A program made the translations under genes and the position numbers. The notes beneath the pieces are model-generated. The model saw only the letters and a list, made by a program, of their open reading frames with translations. It searched no databases and had not been told where the DNA came from. DNA of 64,000 nt from Anodontia alba (lineage: Eukaryota > Mollusca > Bivalvia > Lucinida > Lucinidae): NCBI GenBank assembly GCA_964016985.1, contig OZ024825.1, forward strand, positions 40,997,668-41,061,667, read 5' to 3'. The number at the start of each line of letters is the position of its first letter. The stretch's first letter is position 1. This document shows, piece after piece, positions 20,401 through 31,257 of the stretch.

Positions 20401-20669
20401 TTAATGACAAACACTTTGCTGAAATAAATTTTAGGGAGTTTCCGTAAGGTGTTAAGGTGTCCTAATATTTAGAGTAAATATGGTAAGCTGAAAGCGGGCT
20501 GTAAATAAAGTTTATTTTATCTTTTTGTATATGCCCGTCTTTATTTATGTTTCCGTAACTGTATCGATCGCTGGGCGCTGAGGGGTCCTCTACATCATCT
20601 GAGAAACATAGAGATTAAAATAGAACGGCATATAATGACAAACACTTTGCTGAAACAAATTTTAGGGAG
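20386..20669. repeat. Flank copies S, R and S' around and beside the non-LTR fragment
   Basis: S (20386-20437) reads ATTAAATAGAACAGCATTTA and continues TGACAAACACTTTGCTGAAA. It recurs as S' at 20612-20669, directly after R (20446-20610). In the right-hand copy, R joins S' with no retrotransposon between them. The left copy of R and S are separated by about 1.3 kb. Confidence 0.8.
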
Positions 20670-20787
20670 TGATGACGAGCTGAAGTCAGAACAGGTAAAA
20701 CACAAGTTAGATCACGAACGGCTCGACACAGACATTGTCAGGGCAACCTTCTGAAAGACAAAAAAAATGCACAAAATGTTGCAAGAT

Positions 20788-21117
20788 TAATACCGTACGA
20801 TGCCGGCCTCGATGGCTCAGTTGGATGTGCCGTCCGTCTGGAGACCAGGAGGTCGCGGGTTCAACCCCCGCCGAGGTCGGCAACATTCTTACGTGGAGAT
20901 TGATCATGAAATATTTTCTACGGTCATTCACTCCCTTCCGCTGATTCAAGAAGGGCAGTTGTCAGTTTCTGGCGAAAATGAGCACAATACTGGTTAACCG
21001 CTTAGAGGACTAAGCCTGCCCAGTAAACGTGTGCGTAGGTAAACTGACCGCGCTAGACATGACCCCATTGGGTTGACTGGGCCGTAAAACCTCAACACAA
21101 ACAAATAATACCGTACG
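20788..21117 (+). mobile_element. Full tRNA-derived SINE with 12-bp target duplication
   Basis: TAATACCGTACG lies at 20788-20799 and 21106-21117. The body starts at 20802 (GCCGGCCTCGATGGCTCAGT) and ends CCTCAACACAAACAAA. A few bases are missing in the GGCGAAAATGAGCACAATAC region relative to other copies. Confidence 0.95.
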
Positions 21118-21192
21118 CCAGCTTGGTAGACCAAGACAGGATAAGCTTCTTCCACTATTGTACACGAGAATTTGAACTTAACTATTAACGTT

Positions 21193-21418
21193 TAGCATGC
21201 TGGGTAAAAATTCAGCAGACAACATTTTGAAATACTTTTCTTATGTCCCCACTTCTTCCCCCTCCACCCCCACCCCCTCGAAAATAGGCTTTGACATTAG
21301 ATTCAAATTGTCTCCTCGGTAGGCAATTTGCATGAAATGTCAACGCATATTTTCTAAGAAACTTAAGAAAAATATAAGTGATCTGTCGTCTGCTGAATTT
21401 ACCCAGAGAGTGGTAAAG
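21193..21418. mobile_element. GCAGACAACA-type MITE
   Basis: GCTGGGTAAAAATTCAGCAG on the left and CTGTCGTCTGCTGAATTTAC on the right enclose a hairpin with TTGACATTAGATTCAAATTG. A C-rich tract interrupts the left arm. Confidence 0.72.
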
Positions 21419-21469
21419 GAGAGAGGTAAAGCTTAGTATTAGGCCGCTTGATGTTACCATGACCTGTCA

Positions 21470-22084
21470 TCTCAATAGATTGTTTGAAGAGAAATTGACG
21501 CTTGACTAGAATTCTGATACAAAAGCAGCTAATAATTGGGATGTCATTTGTCTAATTTACATATCGTAACATATAAATCATTCAACTTAATGAAATCAAT
21601 TTATACACGCATTCAGAAATATCAATGCCGGAGCGGGTTCTAGATGCAGTCGATAGACAGTATCCTCAAAACAAATGTGTAAGTAACTGCCTATTTTGCT
21701 ACAGCGTTAAATAATGAGTGATACCCGCCACCCCTCATCCACCTCCCCCACGCGATTCCCGTGCGATTTTTTTTATTAAGTAGCGAATTAGGTTTGCCTA
21801 AATTCTGGATGAAGCATTTACTTTTTGCGATTGTGTTTAAAACCTAAAAGTACTTTATAAAACCGCTTTGTTGATTAAACAATCCGCTGAAAAGTGTTGG
21901 GTCTTACTTTGCGCAAGCGCATTCGAGAATCCGGAGTTGAAAACTTAAACGTTAATCTGCTATTTCATAAGTGAAAGCGAACATTGTTTGAAAATACTTT
22001 ATTTTTCACAGAAAAAAAGACGAGATAAAATGGAGGCCGTTTAAATGAGTAAATATTACTAATTGAGCCAGCGCACGACAACAC
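21470..22084. other. Gene-free sequence, nothing recognised
   Basis: No exon, repeat family or RNA gene is recognised. Confidence 0.45.
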
Positions 22085-22580
22085 CTACAAGAAGACGTGC
22101 GACCAACGAAGACTCATTCTCAGTGTTTTAAAAGGCAAGAGTGCAGTACTCAGACCAGCCTGTGCATTTGGGCAGTCAGAGCAGGCTTTGTTTGGTTTAT
22201 ATTTATTATGAACAATTTTGAGCCTATGATGACGTTTTGGTGCCATTAAAATCGATTTAATCCCCATCCCGCCGCCGGTAGGTTTTACTAATAACCATTA
22301 TCAGGCGGTGGTTCTAGTGCTGTTCGTTCTTTGTGGGGCCTTGCGACTGCCCGTTGCGGGGATTTACTCGCGTTTTGTCCTGTTTGGTATCTTATTAGTT
22401 GGTAGGTTCTACGTGTTTGAAAGGTTCTGCGATCACCTCGTTAGGGAAGAAAGAGCTGATTTCTATGCGTTTCGTTGGTTTGTGACGTGTAACGATATTA
22501 CGTCCGTTGTGGTATTGTGGTCAGTCAATGTCTGTCGTGCGGCGTCAATAATTGCTCTAAAAGCCTACTCCTCCTACACC
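22085..22580 (+). repeat. Partial unit of the 2.6-kb tandem family, left-most copy
   Basis: The segment from CTCAGTGTTTTAAAAGGCAA through CGCCGCCGGTAGGTTTTACT to TTTGTGACGTGTAACGATAT closely matches 26890-27280 and 29485-29885. A 107-codon open frame crosses it, but the other copies have a small indel that splits the same sequence between two frames. I treat it as repeat, not gene. Confidence 0.75.
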
Positions 22581-22586
22581 CCTGGG

Positions 22587-23223
22587 CCAATTGACTCGAT
22601 ACTTGGTAGGAAGCATCGGGGTGACTTGTAGATCAAAAATAGCTAAAAACCGTTCCGATCTGAAATCCAAAATGGCCGCCATCTTTAAAATCTATTTTAC
22701 GCTTCTTTTCCTGAACCGAAAGGCCAATTGACTCCAAATTTGGTAGGAAGCATCAGGGGGACTTGTATATCAAAAATATCTTAAGTCGTGCCGTTAGGTA
22801 ATCCAAGATTGCCGCCATGCTTGAAAATCTTTTTTTTCGCGTCTCCTAAACCCAAAAGCCAATTGACTCAAACTTGGTAGGAAGCATTGGGGTGACTTAT
22901 AGATCAGAAATAGCTAAAATCGTTCCGATCGGAAATCCAAGATGGTCGCCATGGCGGCCATCTTGAAAATATGTTTTTCGCTTCTTCTTCTGAACCGAAA
23001 GGCTTATTTACTTTAAACTAGGATAGGAAGCTTTGGGGTGACTTGTAGATCAAAAATAGCTAAAATCGTGCCGGTCTTGAAAATCTGTTTTTCGCTTGTT
23101 ATCCTAAAACCAAAAGCCAGATGACTCCAAACTTGGTAGGAAGCATTGGGGTGACTTATAGATCACAAATAGCTAAAATCGTCCCTATCGGAAATCCAAG
23201 ATGGCCGCCATGGAAATCAATTT
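22587..23223 (+). repeat. Tandem array A, about 115-145 bp period, left part
   Basis: Units contain CCAATTGACTCAAACTTGGT, AGGAAGCATTGGGGTGACTT, AGATCAAAAATAGCTAAAAT and AATCCAAGATGGCCGCCAT. Units start near 22587, 22723, 22859, 23002 and 23117. The array resumes at about 25640 after an inserted element. Confidence 0.85.
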
Positions 23224-25640
23224 TTAGCTCGCCTGAACAACGTTCACGGAGAGCTATTGTACTACCCCCGGCGTCGGCGTTGGCGTTGGCGTCGGCGTCC
23301 ACACAAATGTTAAAGTTTTCGTTAAAGTTTTTAAGACCTCATTATTTCCTAACCTTGCGACCAATTTGCTTCATCTTTGGTATCATGATACATATTGGTC
23401 CAAAATTTTGCGCAGTACCATCCCCACCACCCTAGGTCATATCAAGGTCAAGGTCACAGACTTAGAATTTAAATGTTAAAGTTTTTAAAACCTCATTATT
23501 TCCTAACCTTGCGACCGATTTGCTTCATCTTTGGTATCATGATACATATTGGTCCAAAATTTTGCGCAGTACCATCCCCACCACCCTAGGTCATATCAAG
23601 GTCAAGGTCACAGACTTAGAATTTAAATGTTAAAGTTTTTGTTAAAGTTTTTAAGACCTCATTATTTCCTGATCTTGCGACCAATTTGCTTCATCTTTGG
23701 TATCTTGATCAATATTGGTCCAAAATTTTGCGCAGTACCATCCCCATCACCCTAGGTCATATCAAGGTCAAGGTCACAGACTTAGAATTTAAATGTTAAA
23801 GTTTTTGTTAAAGTTTTTAAGACCTCATTATTTCCTAACCTTGCGACCGATTTGCTTCATCTTTGGTATCATGATACATATTGGTCCAAAATTTTGCGCA
23901 GTACCATCCCCACCACCCTAGGTCATATCAAGGTCAAGATCACAGACTTAGAATTTAAATGTTAAAGTTTTTGTTAAAGTTTTTAAGACCTCATTATTTC
24001 CTAACCTTGCGACCGATTTGCTTCATCTTTGGTATCATGATACATATTGATCCAAAATTTTGCGCAGTACCATCCCCACCACCCTAGGTCATATTAAGGC
24101 CAAGGTCACAGACTTAGAATTTCAATGTTAAAATTTTACGTCGAAGTTTTTAGCATCTCATTACTTCTAAACTACATGATGCATTTAGTTCCTATTTGGT
24201 ATCATGATAGATACTGGTCAGAAGTTTTTATCAGCACCATCAGCATTCATGGGCGTGACCTTGAGGTCGATGTCATAAACTTAGAAGTTAAATGTTATAG
24301 TTTTCGTTAAAGTATTTTAGACCTCATTATTAGCTCGCCTGAACAACGTTCAGGAAGAGCTATTGTACTACCCCCGGCGTCGGCGTTGGCGTTGGCGTTG
24401 GCGTCGGCGTCGGCGTCCACAAATGTTAAAGTTTTCGTTAAAGTTTTTAAGGCCTCTTTATTTCCTAACCTTATCACCGATTTGATAGATCTTTGGTATG
24501 ATAATATATATCGGTCCAAAATTTTGCGCAGTACCATCCCCACCACTCTAGGTCGTGTCAAGGTCAAGGTCACAGACTTCAGAATATTCATGTTAAAATT
24601 TTATGTATAAGTTTTTAGGATCTCATTACTTCTACACTAAATAATGGATTTTGTTCTATTTGGTATTATGATGGACACTAGTCACAAGTTTTTATCAGCA
24701 CCATCAGTACTCATGACCGTGACCGTGACCTTGAGGTCAAGGTCACAGACTTAGAATTTAAATGTTAAAGTTTTCGTTAAAGTTTTTAAGACCTCATTAT
24801 TTCCTAACCTTATCACCGATTTGATTCATCTTTGGTATGATGATACATATTGGTCCAAAATTTTGCGCAGTACCATCCCCACCACTTGTCATGGTCAAGG
24901 TCACAGACTTAGAATTTAAATGTTAAAGCTTTTGTTAAAGTTTTTAAGACATCATTATTTTCTAACCTAATCACAGATTTGATTCATCTTTGGTATGATG
25001 ATATATAGTGGTCCAAAATTTTGCGCAGTACATCCCCACCACTTAGGTCAAGGTCAAGGTCACAGACTTAGAGTTTTCATGTTAAAATTTTACGTCAAAG
25101 TTTTTAGGATCTCATTTCACTAAACTAAATGATGGATTTAGTTCCTATTTGGTATCATGATAGATACTGGTCAAAAGTTTTCATCAGCAGCATCAGCACT
25201 CATGATTATGACCTTGAGGTCGAGGTCACAGACTTAGAATTTTAAATGTTAAAGTTTTTGTTAAAGTTTTTAAGACCTCATTAAATCCTAACCTTATCCC
25301 AGATTTGATTCATCTTTTGTATGATGATACATATTAGTCCACATTTTTACGCAGTACCAATCCCTACCACCCTAGGTTACGTCAAGGTCAAGGTCACAGA
25401 CTTAGAATTTTGATGTTAAAATTTTACGCCAACGTTTTTTAGGATCTCCTTTACTTCTAAACTACATGATGGATTTAGTTCCTATTTGGTATAAAGACGG
25501 ATATTGCACCCCACCCCCGCCCCCCAACCCCATACACACACCCAGGTCATGTCAAAATCAAGGTCACGGACTTAGAAATTTCCAGAAACAAAATGTGCAA
25601 TATCAGGCGAGCTGTCCTGTCTGGCGACAGGTCTTGTTCA
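23224..25640 (+). mobile_element. Element with AGCTCGCC ends and a 166-bp tandem core, inserted in array A
   Basis: It begins TTTTTAGCTCGCCTGAACAA and finishes near TATCAGGCGAGCTGTCCTGT, CAGGTCTTGTT. The AGCTCGCC/GGCGAGCT ends are short inverted repeats. The core repeats CCTCATTATTTCCTAACCTT at 23337, 23491, 23657, 23823 and 23989. Three successive spacings are 166 and the first is 154 because 12 bases are missing. Diverged units continue to about 25600, and a second AGCTCGCCTGAACAACGTTC start lies inside at 24342. The architecture resembles bivalve 'pearl'-type elements, which also carry ~160-bp cores. That family assignment is inference. Confidence 0.75.
23266..23300 (+). repeat. GGCGTC/GGCGTT hexamer microsatellite
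   Basis: About five hexamers follow CTATTGTACTACCCCC. A second, longer tract lies at 24376-24418 after the internal second element start. Confidence 0.85.
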
Positions 25641-25822
25641 CTTCATCTTCTGAACTGAAAGGCCAAATGACTCGAAACTTGGCAGGAAGCATTGGGATGA
25701 CTTGTAGATCAAAACTAGCTAAAATCGTCCCGATCGGAAATCCAAGATGGCTGCCTTGCACCTAGTCTGGCCCCAGACCCTTTCTTTATTTTTCTTTTCT
25801 TTCTTTTTCTTCCTCTTCTTCT

Positions 25823-25853
<31 letters not shown>

Positions 25854-26370
25854 GACACACCACTTGTATAGCTGTAGAATTTTTGTTTACTTCAGTCCCT
25901 TGACTAGAAAGAAAGGGTTTGTTCAGCCATAGGTAACTTGAAGTTGGATTAAAGAGGATCATGATAAAAATAATGTAGAGAAAGTGAGAAATAGATATAA
26001 AACAAAAACGACTGGAGCCAGTCTACCTTGCACCTTAAAAATCTATTTTTCGCTTCTTCTCCTAAACTGAAAAAGCCAGTTGACTTGAAACTTGGTAGGA
26101 AGCATCGGGTTGACTTATAGGTCAAAAATAGCTAAAATCGTTCTGATTGGAAACCCAAGATGTCTGCCATGGTGGCCATTTTGAAAATCTATTTGTTGCT
26201 TCTCCTGAATCGAAAGGCTTATTGACTTTAAACTTGGTAGGAAGCATCGGGGTGACTTGTAGATCAAAAATAGCTAAAATCGTCCGTATTTGAAATCCAA
26301 GATGGCCGCCATGGCTGCCATCTTGTTTTGTATATACTTATATAGGGAAAACCTTTAAAAAAATTTTTGT
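25641..26370 (+). repeat. Tandem array A, right part
   Basis: The GACTCGAAACTTGGCAGGAA unit at about 25663 continues the array interrupted at 23224. Further units start near 26071 and 26217. The array is interrupted again by the element at 25763-26025. Confidence 0.8.
25754..26034. mobile_element. 263-bp non-autonomous DNA element with a perfect 9-bp target duplication
   Basis: CCTTGCACC lies at 25754-25762 and 26026-26034. The ends of the 263-bp element are TAGTCTGGCCCCAG and CTGGAGCCAGTCTA, inverted repeats with two mismatches. It carries a T tract and no ORF. Removing it restores a continuous array-A unit. A 9-bp duplication fits Mutator-like elements, but the family is not proven. Confidence 0.85.
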
Positions 26371-26514
26371 CTGAAACCAGAAGGCCCGGCCATTGATACA
26401 TGTATTTGGTTACATAGCTTCATCTAGTTCACATGCCTATTGAATAAGGCACCATGCGATCAGGCTTCTGTCCAGCAACCTTCCCTTCTGGGCAGTCAGA
26501 GCTGGCTTTGTTTG
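26371..26514. other. Junction between array A and the 2.6-kb duplication
   Basis: Unassigned sequence ending in GAGCTGGCTTTGTTTGGTAC, a short phrase that also occurs inside the 2.6-kb unit. Confidence 0.4.
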
Positions 26515-27677
26515 GTACAAAGCGAGTTCGAGACCCGTAGAGACAAAAGAAAAAAAAAATCTTTCTTTTTTAAATATATTTTTTAATGTTTTATTATTCG
26601 CATTTTATGAATTTTATTTATTTTTTGATATATAGGTTTTCTGCGTCTGTTTTAATAAATACGATAACCAGTTAATGTTTTTTTTTCTTGTTTATTAACG
26701 AAAAAGGATATATGCGGTTTTGTAAAACTCGGCTTTGATTAATTTCAAAGTGATCAAGGAATGCCCAGACCAGCCTGCACATCGGTTCGGTCTTATCTGG
26801 TTTCAGTGGACATCTACGGATTTTAATATGTTTTTAGATGTTTGCCATGTTATTTACGAATACTGAATCCGCTAATGCGTAATTCTCAGTGTTTTGAAAG
26901 GCGAGAGTGCAGTACTCAGACCAGCCTGCGCATTTGGACACTAAGAGCAGGCTTTGTTTGGTTTGTATGTATTATGAACACTTTTGAACCGATAGTGAAA
27001 TTTTGGTGCCAGTAAAATCGATTTAATCCCCTCCCCGCCGCCGGTCGGTTTTACTAATAATCATTAGCAGGCGGTGGTTCTAGTGCTGTTCGTTCTTTGT
27101 GGGGCCTTGCGACTGCTCGCTGCGGGGATTTACTCGCGTTTTGTCCTGTTTGGTATCTTTTTAGTGTGTTTGGTAGGTTCTATGTGTTTGACAGGTTCTG
27201 CGATCACCTTGTTAGGGAAGAGAGAGCTGATTTCTTTGCGCTTCGTTGGTTTGTGACGTGTAACTTTATTACGTCCGTTGTCATTTACTCTTTCTCTTGG
27301 TGTCATTTATGATTGTGGCTTTCCCTGGACATTTTCTTTACTATTCTAGTAGCCGAGAGTGTTAGTGTGTTAAAACAGTATTTATCATAACAAGAATAGG
27401 CGTATCCTTGTTTGAACCTAAATTAAGAATTAAATGTTAGCCTTTGTAAGAACACTATCATGGCAAAATGAAAATTACAAAACCAGATTTAGTGTGCTAG
27501 ATGTGCATATTTGTGTCAGTGGCAAGGAACCATACTTCTGTGGTCACAGTGGTTTGCTATCCTGTAACTCGCAATCTGATACGACCAAATAACTGTTGCT
27601 ATACTACTGACGTCACAGTGTTATGGTACCCTGTGAAATAGTGCGTAAGAATTTTTTTCTCTTGTTTTGTGTCGGGT

Positions 27678-27839
27678 ATGACAAATAATAAGTGGTTCGG
27701 CAGAATTTTTATCATTTTCCGGTACTGCAAGGCATTGGGAGGAAAAGGGGAATATAAGCAGAATGAATCTGTGGCGGACTACTTGTTGGGGTGTAGTGGG
27801 GCTGCAGCTAAAGAACGACACAAAAATGAAAGTAGCTGA
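27678..27839 (+). pseudogene. 53-codon repeated open frame in unit 1, function unknown
   Basis: It starts MTNNKWFGRIF and ends DYLLGCSGAAAKERHKNESS before TGA. The same frame, with no insertion or deletion, recurs at 30285-30446 (almost identical) and at 61297-61458 (20 base changes, mostly amino-acid changing). It contains no motif I recognise. It could be an old exon fragment copied with the repeat, or chance. The upstream in-frame TAG near 27645 limits it. Confidence 0.3.
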
Positions 27840-28204
27840 GTGCTGCATGCGAATTCGTACCGTTGATGCCGGGGAAACACATGCATATGGATAGACTTAC
27901 TATGTTCCCCCACCTAAGGGGAGGGGGACATATCGTTTATGGTGTAGATCCCGTTGGCGTCGGCGTTGGCGTGACAGTTTTTTGCCTGCACAATATCTTG
28001 TGACCAGTGGTTGGATTCTTAGCATTTTTCATGGATGTATAATTGGGACACACCAAAGAACGTACTGGATTCTGGTGACCTTGATATAATTTTAAATGTT
28101 ACAGCAGTAGAAAAACTGAAAGTCCATTATGGGGGAGGGGTTGGACATTCACAGTTGGGGGGAGGGGTTGGACAGCTGTTTTCTCTGAAAACACTGTGAC
28201 TAGT

Positions 28205-28450
28205 TGAATTTTATACCGGCGGAAAACTGGTGTCCGGTGACTAGTGCCTGATGACAGGTGACCGGCGAGAAAGTCAATTGCCTGGTGACTTGTGTTTGGT
28301 GCCTGGTGACAGGTGCCCGGTGTCTGAAGGTCCATACTCATTGACCGGTGCCCAGTGACTGGTGATCAGTCCCTGATGCCCGGTGCCTGGTGTCCTATAC
28401 TCAGTGACGGGTGACCAGTGCTGCCTGGAACCCCGTGACCAGTGACTGCC
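28205..28450 (+). repeat. Cryptic simple repeat of TGACCGGTG-like words
   Basis: Variants of CCGGTGACTAGTG, CTGGTGACAGGTG and CCAGTGACTGGTG recur without a fixed period. The same tract is in unit 2 at about 30800-31030. Confidence 0.75.
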
Positions 28451-29090
28451 GCTTTTGGAATGGGTCCAGGTGCGCTAAGGGGGTTGAGCGAATAAGTGAC
28501 TCTTTCTTTCATTTTAAAAGGACATATATTGACGATCTGACACCTGCTTGTGTTTAAACGAATAATTGACGAGGTGAATATGCTCCTTTTATAATATGCC
28601 TCAAACTTGGCACCGTGAAATCTAACTTAAGGTTAATGCAAACGAGAAATGCCCAGATCATCCTGCGCCTACGCACACTCCTGTCTGATTAAAAAATATA
28701 AAGTTGAACATGTTCCTATCGTTTTTGTCATGGCGCTACTTAGTATGCACCAAGGAGACGAAATTTTCTATAATGTAACACTTGTATGAGTGATTGAAAA
28801 TAAATCGTCTGAATGACAATTTAGAATGGCCTCTAAAGATTTTACAATCTATAAGGCATCTATTTATATGTCTAAAGACAGTCGTTTGATACAGAATGGC
28901 TATCAAGTTATATATGTCACCAGAATTTCAAATTATGCCTGGTTTGGAAGAATTCGTTTAAATTAAAAATGATATTTGAATTGTAGAAGAACGTATGATC
29001 AACGTTACAGACGTAATTAAGTCCCTTTAATGTTTCACATTGAATCTAATAACAAAACCATTAATTGATGTAAGACATTATTGGGAACCA

Positions 29091-29158
29091 AATAGCCGAG
29101 CGGTCTAGACGACTTGACTATTAATCAGTACAAAGCGAGTTCGAGACCCGTAGAGAGA
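29091..29158 (+). repeat. tRNA-like sequence with A- and B-box motifs (not a functional tRNA)
   Basis: TAGCCGAGCGGTCTAGACG resembles a leucine/serine tRNA A box and D-arm. GAGTTCGAGACCC resembles a B box. TTGA...TCAG can form a short anticodon-like stem. The T-stem and acceptor stem do not pair well, so it is at most a polymerase III promoter relic. Related copies lie at about 62640-62712 and 63286-63358. Confidence 0.5.
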
Positions 29159-30284
29159 GAAAAAATAAAAACACTTTCTTTTTTAGATATTTTTTTAATG
29201 GTTTATGTATTTTATCTATTTGTTGATATGTAGGTTTTCTGCGTCTGTTTTAATAAATACGAGAACTAGTTTATGTTTTTTTTTTCTTGTTTATTTACGA
29301 AAAAAGATATATACGGTTGTGTAAAACTCGTTTTTATCAATTTCAAAGTGATCAAGGAATACCCAGACCAGCCTGCACATCGGACCGGTCTGGTCTGGTT
29401 TCAGTGGACATCTACGGATTTTATTATGTTTTTAGATGAAACTGTTTGCCATGTTATTTACGAATACTGAATCCGCTGATGCGTAATTCGCAGTGTTTTA
29501 AAAAGCGAGAGTGCAGTACCCGTCCAGCCTGTGCATTTGGACAGTCAGAGCAGGCTTTGTTTGGTTTATATGTATTATGAACACTTTTGGGCCTATTGTG
29601 AAGTTTTGGTGCCAGTAAAATTGATTTAATCCCCACCCCGCCGCCGGTAGGTTTTACTAGTAACCATTCTCAGGCGGTGGTTCTAGTGCTGTTCAGTCTT
29701 TGTTGGGCCTTGCGACTGCTTGCTGCGGGGATTTACTCGCGTTTTGTCCTGTTTGGTATCTTTTTAGTGTGTTTGGTAGGTTCTATGTGTTTGACAGGTT
29801 CTGCGATCACCTCGTTGGGGGAGAGAAAGCTGGCTTCTTTGCGCTTCGTTGGTTTGTGACGTGTAACGATATTACGTCCGTTGTCGTTTGTTTACTCTTT
29901 CTCTTGGTGTCATTTGTGATTGTGGCTTTCCCTGGACATTTTCTATACTATTCTAGTAGCCGAGAGTGTTAGTGTGTTAAAACAGTGTTTATCATAACAA
30001 GAATAGGCGTATCCTTGTTTGAACCTAAATTAAGAATTAAATGTTAGCCTTTGTAAGAGCACTCTCACGGCAAAATGAAAATAACAAAACCAGATTTAGT
30101 GTGCTAGATGTGCATATTTGTGTCAGTGGCAAGGAACCATACTTCTGTGGTCACAGTGGTTTGCTATCCTGTAACTCGCAAACTGATACGACCAAATAAC
30201 TGTTGCTATACTACTGACGTCACAGTGTTATGGTACCCTGTGAAATAGTGCGTAAGAATTTTTTTCTCTTGTTTTGTGTCGGGT

Positions 30285-30446
30285 ATGACAAATAATAAGT
30301 GGTTCGGCAGAATTTTTATCATTTTCCGGTACTGCAAGGCATTGGGAGGAAAAAGGGAATATAAGCAGAATGAATCTGTGGCGGACTACTTGTTGGGGTG
30401 TAGTGGGGCTGCAGCTAAAGAACGACACAAAAATGAAAGTAGCTGA
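30285..30446 (+). pseudogene. 53-codon repeated open frame in unit 2
   Basis: Nearly identical to 27678-27839 over all 53 codons (one change visible, GGG to AGG inside a GGKG-like stretch), ending in KERHKNESS then TGA. No known domain. Confidence 0.3.
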
Positions 30447-31257
30447 GTGCTGCAAGCGAATTCGTACCGTTGATGCCGGGGAAACAAATGCATATGGATA
30501 GACTTACTATGTTCCCCCACCTAAGGGGAGGGGGACATATCGTTTATGGTGTAGGTCCCGTTGGCGTCGGCGTTGGCGTGACACTTTTTGTCTGCACAAT
30601 ATCTTGTGACCAGTGGCTGGATTCTCAGCATATTTCATGGATGTATAATTGGGACACACCAAAGAACTTACTGGATTCTGGTGACCTTGGTCTAATTTTG
30701 AAGGTCACAGCAGTAGAAAAACTGAAAATTCAGAGTGCGGGGAGGGATTGGGTATCTGTTTTCTCTGAAAAAACTGTTACTAGTTGAATTCTATATCGGC
30801 GGAAAACTGGTGCCCAGTGACTATGGCCTGATGACCGGTGACTGGTGACCGGTGAGAAAGTCAACGTTCCCGGTGTCTTGTGACAGGTGCCCGTTGGCCG
30901 AAGGGCCATACTCACTGACCGGTTCCCAGTGAGTGGTGACCAGTTCCTGGTGCCCGGCTCCTGGTGTCCTATGCTCAGTGACTGGTGGCCGGTGACCAGT
31001 GACTGCTGCCTGATGCCCGTGACCGTTGACTGCCGCTTTTGGAATGGGACCAGGTGCGCCAAGGGGTTGAGCGAATATGTGACTCTTTCCTTTATTTTAA
31101 AAGGACATATAATGACGATCTGGCACCTGCCTGTGTTTAAACGAATACATGACTAGGTGTATATGCTCCTTTTATAATACGCCTCAAACTTGGCACCGTG
31201 AAATCTAACTTAAGGTTAATGCAAACAAGAAAGGCCCAGATCATTCTGCGCATACGC

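Larger units (their letters stand above)
26515..29090 (+). repeat. 2.6-kb tandem unit, copy 1
   Basis: It runs head-to-tail with copy 2, offset about 2.6 kb (GTTCGAGACCCG at 26526 and 29139; GATGCCGGGGAAACA about 2605 apart). Long stretches are almost identical. It includes a GC-richer segment (27040-27290), a 53-codon open frame (27678-27839), a CACCTAAGGGGAGGGGGACA segment with GGCGTC hexamers, and a cryptic TGACCGGTG-like simple repeat (28205-28450). It lacks the tRNA-like start that begins copy 2. Confidence 0.85.

Noticed and set aside
18892..20610. LTR retrotransposon defined by the two R direct repeats
   Set aside because: The coding sequence between them is non-LTR (LINE-type) reverse transcriptase, and R is followed by S' outside the pair. 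The repeats are better explained as duplicated flank.
29091..29158. Possible tRNA gene
   Set aside because: A- and B-box-like words are present, but the T-stem and acceptor stem do not pair and the copies differ at key positions. Kept only as a tRNA-like relic.
22308..29972. Candidate membrane-like protein family (MVLVLFVLCGALRL..., RFCDHLVREERADF...) in three repeat copies
   Set aside because: A small indel places the shared sequence in different frames in different copies, so there is no conserved protein. It is part of the 2.6-kb repeat family.
27621..30455. 75-codon minus-strand frame identical in two units (MQHSATFIFVSFF...)
   Set aside because: The two units are a recent duplication, so identity is uninformative. 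The third copy (61246-61467) runs into a poly-T tract. No motif is recognised.
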